A DNA stretch of 11,910 bases from JBHJGS01 sp050331575 (GCA_050331575.1 JBHJGS010000061.1:1-11910); one strand, 5' to 3'; counted from the first letter of the stretch, positions 1 to 6,717 are shown. Notes: a model not told the origin generated them from the sequence alone. Numbers and translations: made by a program.

Positions 1-92
1 GGCCAGCGCGACCGCTCGAACCACGCCCGAGCGGCGGCTTCGTCCGGAAACAGCGCGTTGAACTCGCGCAGTGTAAGGTTCGTTCCTGCCAT
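1..92 (-). CDS. IS1595-family transposase, N-terminal 30 residues (partial, runs off the left edge)
   Basis: Translation from the ATG at 92-90 gives MAGTNLTLREFNALFPDEAA, followed by ARAWFERSRW at the window edge. This matches the usual opening of IS1595-type transposases: a short helix with an F-x-x-x-FPDE-like motif, then a W/RWP segment that leads into a zinc-ribbon and a DDE nuclease domain. Only 30 codons are visible, so neither the zinc ribbon nor the catalytic residues can be checked. The gene faces away from the rest of the window and would be driven from within the element. The family call rests on the N-terminal motif alone. Confidence 0.65.
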   Translation of the reverse strand, partial: MAGTNLTLREFNALFPDEAAARAWFERSRW

Positions 93-131
93 GTTCTTAA
101 CATAGGGCTAGTATGGCTGTGGGGGCAAGCC
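1..131 (-). mobile_element. IS1595-family insertion sequence, 5' end only
   Basis: The left edge holds the transposase start of an IS1595-type element read on the minus strand, plus its short leader. Read on the minus strand, the leader begins GGCTTGCCCCCACAGCC and holds CCCTATGTTAAG just before the start codon. I place the outer end near 131 because sequence from about 132 rightward reads in frame into a different protein family (DUF6456). The terminal repeat and the target duplication (8 bp is usual for this family; the adjacent candidate is 132-139) cannot be confirmed, because the other end lies outside the window. Confidence 0.6.
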
Positions 132-431
132 TATAGTTCCGCTCGGGATTACAGCAATTGTGTGCGTGCGGCTCGCAGCGGGCCGGTCGGCTTGTTGCCC
201 AGCGATATCCGGGTCGACGCCAAGCGGCGCTTTGATCGCGCCGAAGCCGCCGTCGGGCCGGGTCTGGCGGATATTCTGGTGCGCGTGTGTTGTTGGCTGG
301 AAGGGCTGGAACAGGCCGAAGCCGGTCTCGGCTGGCCGGTCCGCTCCGGCAAGGTGGTGCTGGCCATCGCGCTGGACCGTCTGGCCGATCATTATGAGGG
401 AAAAAGAACCGATTTGGAAAAAGATGCTTGA
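132..431 (+). pseudogene. DUF6456 protein, N-terminus removed by the IS1595 element (possible GafA-like GTA activator remnant)
   Basis: The frame reads continuously from inside the IS into a recognisable DUF6456 C-terminal domain. It has the D-A-K-R-R-F helix, the AAVGPGLADILVRVCCWLEG core, a GLEQAE-x-x-x-GWP turn and the RSGKVVLAIALDRLADHY helix, and ends at TGA 429-431. Full-length alphaproteobacterial members are usually 150-300 residues with an N-terminal helix-turn-helix part, which is missing here. A GTG at 162 could start an 89-residue stump, but it has no convincing ribosome binding site. As I recall, the C-terminal part of GTA activators of the GafA/GafZ type belongs to this domain family; I could not verify that here. 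If so, the locus has lost its linked activator. The domain call is firm; the regulator role is inference. Confidence 0.7.
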
Positions 432-456
432 CTTGCGTGACGTTTTGGGATATCCC
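428..456 (+). promoter_or_regulatory. Candidate sigma70-like promoter in front of the packaging genes
   Basis: TTGACT (428-433) and TATCCC (451-456) are separated by 17 bases and overlap the stop codon of the DUF6456 remnant. The -35 is good and the -10 is poor. Transcription would begin near 463 and run at once into the hairpin at 478-515, before the small terminase gene at 543. Only 27 bases separate that hairpin from the gene, too few for a full promoter downstream of it. This is a weak pattern match. Confidence 0.25.
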
Positions 457-477
457 TTTTGTCATGGTCGAACAAAT

Positions 478-515
478 GGGCCAGCCGGACTTGCTCCGGC
501 TGGCCCGTCGCTTTT
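478..515 (+). terminator. Intrinsic terminator after the DUF6456 remnant
   Basis: GGGCCAGCCGG (478-488) and CCGGCTGGCCC (496-506) form a perfect 11-bp GC-rich stem with a 7-base loop. GTCGC and four T follow (507-515). It lies 47 bases after the DUF6456 stop and 27 bases before the small terminase start, so it either insulates the phage genes from upstream transcription or sits in their leader. Confidence 0.8.
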
Positions 516-542
516 GGTCCCTGAAGGCTGTCGCAGCGCTCC

Positions 543-977
543 GTGTCTCGTCGTGTCTGGAATCGCCGTCGCCGCGCCATTTTCCTCGATGTGCTGCGGC
601 GCACTGGCAATGTCAGTGCCGCCGCGCGCGCCGCTGACGTGTCACGCCGGGCCGCCTACGCCTTTCGCGAGCGCGATACGGACTTCGCGCAGGATTGGGC
701 CGAGGCGGTGAACGAATCGCTGGATGATCTGGAACAGGCGCTGAGGCAGCGCGCCGTCAGCGGCACGCTGAAGCCGGTCTATTATGCCGGCAAGGCGTGC
801 GGCAATGTGCCGAACTATTCCGATCAGGCTGGCATGTTTCTGCTGAAGGCACGCCGGCCGGAGGCCTTTGGCGACAGCGGCGAAGAGGCGGACGCAGCAG
901 ATCAGGCCCGGGAAAAGCTCCGCGAGGCGCTGAACGCCATGGCAGATCGGCTGGCGGACGGAGACGACGGGGCATGA
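543..977 (+). CDS. Terminase small subunit-like protein (GTA gp1-like), 144 aa
   Basis: This is probably the DNA-recognition subunit that loads the terminase motor onto DNA. The first 20 residues are very basic, then residues 23-43 (GNVSAAARAADVSRRAAYAF) form a helix-turn-helix, followed by a W-A-E-A-x-x-x-x-x-x-x-LEQAL segment and the R-A-V-S-G-T-x-KPVYYAGK motif. These are typical of small HTH terminases encoded just before GTA-type large terminases. The C-terminal 30 residues are acidic and helical. The GTG at 543 is chosen because an in-frame TGA at 522-524 leaves no other start; no clear Shine-Dalgarno is visible. The stop overlaps the start of the large terminase (ATGA), which indicates coupled translation. 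The assignment rests on motif and context, not on a proven activity. Confidence 0.75.
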   Translation: MSRRVWNRRRRAIFLDVLRRTGNVSAAARAADVSRRAAYAFRERDTDFAQDWAEAVNESLDDLEQALRQRAVSGTLKPVYYAGKACGNVPNYSDQAGMFLLKARRPEAFGDSGEEADAADQAREKLREALNAMADRLADGDDGA

Positions 978-2284
978 GTGTACGCGCGCAGGCCCTGGCT
1001 GAACGCCCCATCGCCCACCGCCAAGCAGCATTGGATAGCCTGACCGAGGCGGAGTGCCGCGCGCTGCTGTATGACTGGCGCTTCTGGGCCCGGCCGTCGC
1101 AATTGCCGCCGGCGGGGGACTGGTTTTGCTGGATGGTGCTGGCCGGGCGCGGTTTCGGCAAGACGCGGCTGGGCGCGGAATGGATCCGCGGCCATGCCGA
1201 GGGAGCAACGCCGCTGGCCGGCGGCACGGTCGCCCGACTGGCCCTGATCGGCGATACCGCTGACGATGTGCGGCGGGTCATGGTTGAAGGCGACAGCGGC
1301 ATTCTGGCCTGTGCCGCCCCGGACCGGCGGCCGGTGTTCGAGCTGTCGCGCCGCCGCCTGGTTTGGCCCAATGGATGTATCGGCGAGCTGTATTCGGCAG
1401 CCGATCCTGAGCAACTGTGTGGCCCGCAGCATGGCCTGGCCTGGGCCGACGAAATCGGCAAATGGCCGAATGGGGAAACCGCCTGGCAGAATCTGGTGAT
1501 GGGGCTGCGCCTGGGCGCGCGGCCGCGGGTGCTGGCGACGACGACGCCGAGGCCGCTGCCCTGGCTGAAGCGCCTGCTCAGCGCGCCGAGTACGGCGGTG
1601 ACCCGCAGCAGCACTACGGAAAACCGCGCGCATCTGGCGCCGGCCTTCCTGGCGGAGATGCAGCGCGCCTATGCCGGCACGCGCGTGGGCCGGCAGGAGC
1701 TGGACGGCGAATTGCTGGCCGAACAGGAAGGCGCCCTGTGGACCCGCGCTGTGCTGGAAAGCTGCCGGGCTGAGCAGGTGCCCGACCGGTTCCGCCGCCT
1801 GGTCGTGGCGGTCGATCCGCCGGTCAGTCAGGGTCCGGATGCTGATGCCTGCGGCATTGTCGCGGCAGGGCTGGACCCGCATGGCGCGGTGACGGTGCTG
1901 GAGGATGCCAGCGTGCAAGGCAAGAGCCCGCTGGAGTGGATGCGCCGCGCGCTGGACTGTTACGCCCAGTGGCGCGCGGACCGGCTGGTCGCCGAAGTCA
2001 ATAATGGCGGCGACCTGGTGGAGACGCTGGCCCGACAGATCGACCCGCATGTCGCCTTTCGCGCGGTGCGGGCCACACGCGGCAAGCTGACCCGGGCCGA
2101 GCCGGTGGCGGCGCTTTATGAACGCGGGCTGGTGCGCCACGCGCAGCCATTCCCGGCGCTGGAGGATGAAATGGTGGGGTATGACGGCAGCGGTCCCAGC
2201 CCGGACCGGCTGGATGCGCTGGTCTGGGCAGTGACCGATCTGCTGCAAGGCCGAGGATTGGAACCGCGCGTGCTGAGCCTTTAG
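974..2284 (+). CDS. Terminase large subunit / DNA-packaging protein (GTA gp2-like), 436 aa
   Basis: This is the ATP-driven packaging motor with a C-terminal nuclease. GRGFGKT (residues 58-64) is the Walker A loop, LAWADE (155-160) the Walker B strand with catalytic Glu, and LATTTPRP (187-194) the coupling motif. The RNase H-like nuclease follows: VAVDPP (Asp281), VAEVNNGG (Glu341) and DRLDALVWA (Asp411, Asp414). Length and motif order fit a complete GTA-type terminase. The ATG at 974 overlaps the small-subunit stop. The frame is open further upstream, but a start there would run through the small-terminase gene, so 974 is preferred. The stop overlaps the stop of the opposite-strand gene that follows. 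All catalytic residues are present despite the broken downstream locus. Confidence 0.93.
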   Translation: MSVRAQALAERPIAHRQAALDSLTEAECRALLYDWRFWARPSQLPPAGDWFCWMVLAGRGFGKTRLGAEWIRGHAEGATPLAGGTVARLALIGDTADDVRRVMVEGDSGILACAAPDRRPVFELSRRRLVWPNGCIGELYSAADPEQLCGPQHGLAWADEIGKWPNGETAWQNLVMGLRLGARPRVLATTTPRPLPWLKRLLSAPSTAVTRSSTTENRAHLAPAFLAEMQRAYAGTRVGRQELDGELLAEQEGALWTRAVLESCRAEQVPDRFRRLVVAVDPPVSQGPDADACGIVAAGLDPHGAVTVLEDASVQGKSPLEWMRRALDCYAQWRADRLVAEVNNGGDLVETLARQIDPHVAFRAVRATRGKLTRAEPVAALYERGLVRHAQPFPALEDEMVGYDGSGPSPDRLDALVWAVTDLLQGRGLEPRVLSL

Positions 2285-2649
2285 CTGCCTGCATCCTGTT
2301 GCGCGGAGATGCGCGCATTATAGGCGCGGATCCGTTCGTTCAGGCCCCGCTCCAGCTCCACGCGGGCATTGTGGATCGTCGCCAGATCTTCGTCCCAGCG
2401 CGCGCGCTGGTCTTCGGTCATCCACGTGAACACCTTGGCTGCGCGTGTGTCCATGCACGACAGCCATTCGGTGATCGCTTGAGAGTGCGCCTGGACCTGA
2501 GCGCGGGCGTCGCGCAGTTCGGCCGCCGAGGCGGTATCAACGCCGGGAAGCTGATACGCAAATTCCGGTGCGGCGCCGCAATCAACCGGCGCCTGAGCGC
2601 CGTTGAGCGCCACGGTCAGAATGACGGTTTGTGCCAAGGTTGCGAGCAT
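2281..2649 (-). CDS. Small secreted protein of unknown function, 122 aa, opposite strand within the head operon
   Basis: I do not recognise the family. The first 20 residues (MLATLAQTVILTVALNGAQA) read as a signal peptide ending in an A-x-A site, so the product is likely periplasmic. The mature part has two cysteines (24 and 65, possibly a disulfide) and long charged helices, including a C-terminal helix rich in Glu, Arg and Asn. The overall look recalls small Cys-paired periplasmic proteins of Alphaproteobacteria. The ATG at 2649-2647 follows an AAGGC-like weak ribosome site. The gene is tail-to-tail with the large terminase, sharing four bases at the stops, and diverges from the portal gene. 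A secreted protein has no evident role in capsid assembly, so it is probably cargo. The competing plus-strand frame has no recognisable domain and a less protein-like composition. Confidence 0.6.
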   Translation of the reverse strand: MLATLAQTVILTVALNGAQAPVDCGAAPEFAYQLPGVDTASAAELRDARAQVQAHSQAITEWLSCMDTRAAKVFTWMTEDQRARWDEDLATIHNARVELERGLNERIRAYNARISAQQDAGS

Positions 2650-2726
2650 GTGCCTTGCCTTGTGGGGCCGGGGCTTCTCCGCGCCGGCCGCAAGTGTGAA
2701 CCATTTAAGACGAGGGAGCGCTGTTC

Positions 2727-3911
2727 ATGCCGCTTTTCTCCCGCCGGCGTCAATCCTTTGACACGTCGACTGAACCTGTCGTGAAGTCCCTGTCAGCGGC
2801 CACCGCCTGGGTCGATCTGGCGCCGCCGTCCTGGGGCAGCCGCTCCTACGCGCGCCTGGCCGAGGAAGGCTATCGGCGCAATGTCGTGGCCCATCGCTGT
2901 GTTCGCCTGGTGGCGGAATGCGCAGCGTCGGTGCCGGTGAAGCTGGCGCGGGGTGAGCGACCGGCCGCCACGGACGATCCGGTGCTGAAGCTGCTGGGCG
3001 CGCCCAACCCGCACGAAGGCGGGGCCCTGTTCTTCGAGACGCTGTATGCGCATCTGCAGATCGGCGGCAATGCCTTCATCGAGATGATCGAGGATGGCGC
3101 CGGTCCGCCCCGCGCGCTTTATCTTTTGCGGCCGGACCGGGTCACGCCGGTGCCGGGGCCGGGCGGCTGGCCGGAGGCGTATGACTATCGCGTCGACGGC
3201 CGGGTTCGCCGGCTGCCCGCGATGCAGGCTGACGGTCGCCAGCCGGTGCTGCACCTGAAGCAGTTCCACCCGCTGGATGATCAGATGGGCCTGGGCGCGA
3301 TCGATGCGGCGGCCTATGCGATCGACCTGCACAACGCCGCCACAGCTTGGAACAAGGCGCTGCTGGACAATGCCGCGCGCCCCTCCGGCGCCTTGGTCTT
3401 CGCGCCCAATGACGGTCAGCCGGCGACCTTAAGCGATGACCAGCTGTTCAGGCTGAAGCGCGAGTTGAACGAGCAGTATCAGGGACCGGGCAATGCCGGC
3501 CGGCCGCTGGTGCTGGAGGGGGGCTTGACCTGGCAGGCAATGGCCTTGTCGCCGGCGGACATGGATTTCATGGCCGCCAAGCATGGTGCGGCGCGCGACA
3601 TCGCGTTGGCGTTCGGGGTCCCGCCGATGATCCTGGGCATTCCCGGCGACAATACCTATGCCAATTATCAGGAGGCCAATCGCGCCTTCTGGCGGCTCAC
3701 GCTGATCCCGCTGATCGGCCGGGTGCTGGGCCAGATGGCGCGGTGGCTGTCGCTGACCCTGGATGACCCGGTGCAGCTTGTGCCGGATCTGGACGCCGTG
3801 CCTGCTTTGGCGCCGGAGCGGGAAGCGCTGTGGGCGCGGGTCGCCAATGCACCGTTCCTGAGCGACCGGGAAAAGCGCCGCGCCGTCGGTTTTGGCCCGG
3901 ATCCAGACTGA
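2727..3911 (+). CDS. Portal protein, HK97 family (GTA gp3-like), 394 aa
   Basis: The portal is the dodecameric ring at the head vertex through which DNA enters and on which the tail assembles. HK97/GTA-type landmarks occur in order: RNVVAHRCVRLVAECAASVPV (split here as RNVVAHRCVRL, residues 51-61, and VAECAASVPV, 62-71), GAPNPHEGG (91-99), LLRPDRVTPVPG (133-144), the H-L-K-x-F-H-P-L-D-D region near 176-185, and the GVPPMILGIPGDNTYANYQE segment (297-316) that characterises the family. Length is normal (the R. capsulatus GTA portal is about 396 residues), so it looks complete. The ATG at 2727 follows GAGGGAG at 2712-2718. The opposite-strand gene interrupts the usual close spacing to the terminase, and a hairpin (3934-3978) follows 22 bases after the stop. 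Confidence 0.93.
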   Translation: MPLFSRRRQSFDTSTEPVVKSLSAATAWVDLAPPSWGSRSYARLAEEGYRRNVVAHRCVRLVAECAASVPVKLARGERPAATDDPVLKLLGAPNPHEGGALFFETLYAHLQIGGNAFIEMIEDGAGPPRALYLLRPDRVTPVPGPGGWPEAYDYRVDGRVRRLPAMQADGRQPVLHLKQFHPLDDQMGLGAIDAAAYAIDLHNAATAWNKALLDNAARPSGALVFAPNDGQPATLSDDQLFRLKRELNEQYQGPGNAGRPLVLEGGLTWQAMALSPADMDFMAAKHGAARDIALAFGVPPMILGIPGDNTYANYQEANRAFWRLTLIPLIGRVLGQMARWLSLTLDDPVQLVPDLDAVPALAPEREALWARVANAPFLSDREKRRAVGFGPDPD

Positions 3912-3933
3912 CGCTTTTCCTCCCCCGCGGCCT

Positions 3934-3978
3934 GACAGGGGCGACCGGATTTACCCCCCGGTCGCCCCTGTCCTTTTT
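3934..3978 (+). terminator. Strong intrinsic terminator-like hairpin between portal and protease genes
   Basis: GACAGGGGCGACCGG (3934-3948) pairs perfectly with CCGGTCGCCCCTGTC (3958-3972): 15 bp, 9-base loop, then C and five T (3974-3978). GGAG for the protease gene starts two bases after the T run. It is the strongest hairpin in the window and sits inside what is normally one head operon. Read on the other strand it lacks a T run, so it should act on rightward transcription only. Confidence 0.85.
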
Positions 3979-3991
3979 CGGAGCCATGGCA

Positions 3992-4417
3992 ATGGGTGAT
4001 CTGGTGTTCGAAGGCTATGCCAGCGTGTTCAACGAAATGGACGACGGGCGCGACATCGTGCTCCCGGGCGCCTTTGGACGCGCCATCGCCGGCCGACCGG
4101 TGCAGCTTCTCTGGCACCATGATCCGACCGCACCGATCGGCCGCATCGACCGGCTTGTCGAGGATCACCGTGGCCTGAAGGTCATCGGACATATCCGCAC
4201 TGACCTGCCACATGGCCGTCGCGCCGCGGCGGCGGTGCGCGCCGGCCGGGTCTCCGGTCTGTCCATCGGCTTTCGGCCGCTGCGTCAGGTCAAGGATGCG
4301 CTCAGGCGGCAGCGCCGGCTGGCCGAGGTCGAGCTGATCGAAATTTCGCTGGTGCCGTTCCCGATGCAGCGGTTGGCGCGCATTGCCCGCGTCGCTCCGG
4401 CGTCGGCGCGCGCTTAA
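3992..4417 (+). CDS. HK97-family prohead protease (GTA gp4-like, peptidase S78), 141 aa
   Basis: This serine protease cleaves the N-terminal delta part of the capsid protein during head maturation. Family landmarks are FEGYASVFN (6-14), VLPGAF (23-28), the catalytic-His segment LLWHHDPTAPIGR (39-51, probably His43), SGLSIGFRP with the nucleophile Ser91, and the C-terminal ELIEISLVPFPM motif. The ATG at 3992 is preferred over the one at 3986 because GGAG (3980-3983) lies eight bases upstream of it and only two from the other. The protein is at the short end for the family (the R. capsulatus version is about 184 residues), but both catalytic residues are present. Its substrate gene lies 47 bases downstream. 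Confidence 0.9.
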   Translation: MGDLVFEGYASVFNEMDDGRDIVLPGAFGRAIAGRPVQLLWHHDPTAPIGRIDRLVEDHRGLKVIGHIRTDLPHGRRAAAAVRAGRVSGLSIGFRPLRQVKDALRRQRRLAEVELIEISLVPFPMQRLARIARVAPASARA

Positions 4418-4464
4418 CCCCGCCCTCGGGCGGCCCCGTTCCAACCAGAGGAGACTTGCGTCCC

Positions 4465-5409
4465 ATGACCGACGAAACCGATGCTGAAACCGATGCCGTG
4501 GCCGAGGTGAAGGCGGCGGTCGACCAGCTGGGGGCCGCCTTCGAGGCGTTCCGGCAAGATCATGACCGCGCCGAGATCGAACGGAGTTTGAAAGGCCAGG
4601 CCGATGTGCTGATCGAGGAGAAGCTCGGCCGGGTCAGTCAAGAGATGGACCGGCTGACCCGCCGCATCGATCTGTTGCAGGATCACCGCACCCGACCCGG
4701 TGTGGGCGGGTTTGAGCCCGTCGATGAGCATAAGGCCGCGTTCTTTGATGGCTATGTCCGGCGCGGCCTGGAGCAGGGCCTGGCCGGCTATGAACGCAAG
4801 GCGCTGGTCGCCGGCATGCCGGCAGACGGCGGCTATGCCGTGCCAGAGGCGCTGGATCAGGCGATCGAACGGCGCCTGCGTCAAATCTCGCCGCTTCGAT
4901 CGATCGCCACTGTCGTGCAGATCGGCACCGGCGACTACAAGAAGTTGGTGGCGACCAGCGGCACCGCGTCGGGCTGGGTGTCAGAGACCGCCGCCCGCAG
5001 CGAAACCGACACGCCGAGCTTTGCTGAGGTGGTCCCGCCGCTTGGCGAGCTCTATGCCAATCCCGCGGCTACCCAAACCATGCTGGATGATGCCTTTTTC
5101 GATGTGGAGGCGTGGCTGGCCGAGGACCTAGCCGATGAATTCGCCTCTCAGGAGGGCGAGGCCTTCGTCAACGGCAATGGCACCAATAAGCCGAAGGGGG
5201 TTCTGACCCAGCCGGTGGCGACCACCGGCGATGCCACTCGGCCGTTCGGCACGTTGCAGTATCTGGCCTCCGGCGTGGCGACGGGCTTCCCGAGCAGCAA
5301 TCCCGGCGATGTGCTCATGGACCTCGTCTATAGCCTTAATGCCGGCTATCGCGGCGAGGCGCGCATTGCTGGCGTTTGGATCGCCGCGATGGTGTCCGGC
5401 TCGGTCTGA
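4465..5409 (+). pseudogene. Major capsid protein, HK97 fold (GTA gp5-like), C-terminus lost
   Basis: Residues 1-75 form the charged coiled-coil delta domain removed by the protease. From about residue 86 (VDEHKAAFFDGYVRRG) the mature HK97 fold begins: DGGYAVPEALDQAI (121-134), SPLRSIATVVQ (142-152), GWVSETAARSETDTP (170-184), the hallmark FVNGNGTNKPKG (234-245) and DLVYSLNAGYRGEARIAGVW (286-305). In the family this is followed by VMNR-like sequence and roughly 90-100 more residues of the A-domain and P-domain, ending in a KRVGG-type strand. Here the frame leaves the family after W305 and stops nine codons later at 5409. The remaining bases encode the hub protein in another frame. The ATG at 4465 follows GAGGAG (4448-4453); the TTG at 4456 is too close to it. 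A shell cannot be expected from this product. Confidence 0.88.
5370..5382. other. Deletion junction joining capsid gene to tail hub gene
   Basis: Left of about 5376 the DNA encodes capsid protein up to IAGVW. Right of about 5378 it encodes the hub protein from DRRDGVRLG, in the next forward frame. In intact GTA clusters these points are separated by the rest of the capsid gene, the connector, stopper, major tail, tape measure and distal tail genes (gp6-gp12) and about 20 codons of the hub. All are absent. The exact breakpoint can be placed only to within a few bases; no long direct repeat is visible at the joint. Confidence 0.85.
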
Positions 5410-6143
5410 CGCTGCATGACCGACCGCTTTGGATTGACGGACTGCACTACCAGCCGCTGGGCGGTACCGCACCGAGCGCCATCAGCGCCGATGCCGTTGC
5501 CAGCAGCGAAAGCGTCAGCATCGGCGGCGGCCTTGTGATTGGAGGGATTGCCCGTTCGGATCTATTGGCAGGACTTTATGATCATGCCCAAGTCCACCTC
5601 TTCTTGGTCGACTGGCAACAGCCGCAGGCCGGGACCCTGCCACTGTTCAGCGGCACCCTGGGTGAGGTGCGCCTGAGTGACGAACGCTTTGAAGCGGATC
5701 TACAAGGACTGGCTCAGGCGCTTGAGCAGCTATTGGCACCGGCATTCTCGCCGGAATGCCGGGCCCAGCTCGGCGATAAGCGCTGCAAAGTCCCATTGCG
5801 CCGCTTCACCCAATCTGCGCGTGTGGTGACGGTGTCTGCGCGAGATGATCTGACCATCGATTTGGTTCAGTCCGACGGCTGGTTCAGTGCTGGGCTTGTG
5901 CGCTTCTGGACCGGCCCCAATGCCGGCCGGACCATGGAGATCGCCGAACAGACCGGACCGCGACTGCGCTTGTTCCAGCCGCTGCCGGCCGTGTGTCGCA
6001 GCGGCGACCGGGTCGCCCTAATTGCTGGATGCGACAAGCGCTTGCACACCTGCCGCAGCAAATTCGACAACAGCGTGAATTTTCGCGGTGAGCCTTTTGT
6101 CCCCGGCGCCGATGCGGTTCTGGCCTACCCGTCCGGACGGTGA
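5376..6143 (+). pseudogene. Tail hub protein, DUF2163 (GTA gp13-like), 5'-truncated
   Basis: The frame beginning RRDGVRLGLTLHDRPLWIDG is the family's N-terminal strand region (TRRDGV-LGFTDHDR in relatives), but the first 20 or so residues (normally a Cys-W-x-L-T segment) are gone. The remainder is complete to AGCDKRLHTC, SVNFRGEPFVPG and a terminal LAYPS motif. Cysteines at 128, 137, 219 and 226 (counting from the TTG at 5376) match the four-Cys set that in GTA hubs and lambda gpL-like proteins binds an iron-sulfur cluster. No ribosome site precedes the TTG and there is no other usable early start, so translation is doubtful except by coupling to the overlapping capsid stop at 5407-5409. It overlaps the opposite-strand gene by 19 bases at its 3' end. 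Confidence 0.87.
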
Positions 6144-6673
6144 GCCTCGCGCTCTAGTTTGGCGGCGGCCTGACTGGCCCGGGCGCCGATATCTCCAATG
6201 TTCTTCGCCAGCGTCTGAAGATTATAGCCGATACCGCGATAGTAGAAGATGCGCGACTGCGGATCATAGGCGCGCAAAAGATGGCTTTCCTCCAGGCCGT
6301 CGACACCCAACTGATCCAGCGGTGCAATGACATCGACCACGGCCCGCCCGGACTTATTGGCGTCGATCCAATCTTCAAGTTTTTGATCCGCATTGTCCCA
6401 AAGTTCGGCGAAGCGCCGATCTGCGAAGGCATGTTTTTCCGGCAGATCAAGCAGATTGCGCAGGACCTCGCCGCGGCGGCGATGGCGTGCGCGGGTCGGC
6501 CAAAGGATGTTGCCGATATGGCTGGCCGATGTCAGCGCCGCCTGTGCCGCGAACAAGATGCCCACGCCGGCCTGCTGCTCGGCGGACTGGTTGAACACCG
6601 TCAAAGCCGCGTTGGTGAATTGGGACTGTGCGATCACCTCGTGCAGATAAAGCGCCACCGCCGACTGATCCAT
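6125..6673 (-). CDS. HEPN-like protein of unknown function, 182 aa, opposite strand within the tail genes
   Basis: The product is mostly helical and resembles a widespread uncharacterised bacterial family. That family has an N-terminal L-H-E-x-x-x-Q helix, an ASHIGNILWPTR-like segment (50-61), an R-G-E-x-LR turn (68-72), a helix ending KLEDWID (98-104), and a C-terminal YDPQSRIFYYRG-x-x-YNLQTLA segment (136-156). Family members, as I recall them, often carry R-N-H-x-E-H-F-D-E-R-L, a HEPN-type R(x)nH pair; here the place reads RRFAELWDNADQKLEDW and the His is absent, so RNase activity is doubtful. The ATG at 6673-6671 is well supported by AAGGAG seven bases upstream. GC content looks lower than in the neighbours, suggesting later acquisition. 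It is convergent with the hub remnant (19-base overlap) and divergent from the peptidase gene. The gene call is good; the function is unknown. Confidence 0.75.
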   Translation of the reverse strand: MDQSAVALYLHEVIAQSQFTNAALTVFNQSAEQQAGVGILFAAQAALTSASHIGNILWPTRARHRRRGEVLRNLLDLPEKHAFADRRFAELWDNADQKLEDWIDANKSGRAVVDVIAPLDQLGVDGLEESHLLRAYDPQSRIFYYRGIGYNLQTLAKNIGDIGARASQAAAKLEREAHRPDG

Positions 6674-6717
6674 TGGCCACTCCTTGTTGATCCCCTGAAA
6701 GAGTTTCGCTCGCTAGC

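Noticed and set aside
797..973. Earlier start for the large terminase
   Set aside because: The frame is open, but those codons lie inside the small terminase gene in another frame and give low-complexity Arg/Gly sequence. The ATGA overlap at 974 is the normal coupling.
902..2248. Long minus-strand open frame (448 codons) opposite the large terminase
   Set aside because: It is antisense to a gene with all terminase motifs. Its product is rich in Arg, Gln, His and Pro without any domain, as expected of the complement of GC-rich coding DNA.
2299..2784. Plus-strand frame of 161 codons between terminase and portal
   Set aside because: No domain or signal peptide and an irregular Cys/Arg-rich composition; it would overlap the portal start. 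The opposite strand carries a better candidate with a signal peptide.
5376..6143. Hub gene as a normal complete CDS starting at TTG 5376
   Set aside because: The family's N-terminal residues are missing, no ribosome site is present, and the start lies inside capsid coding sequence.
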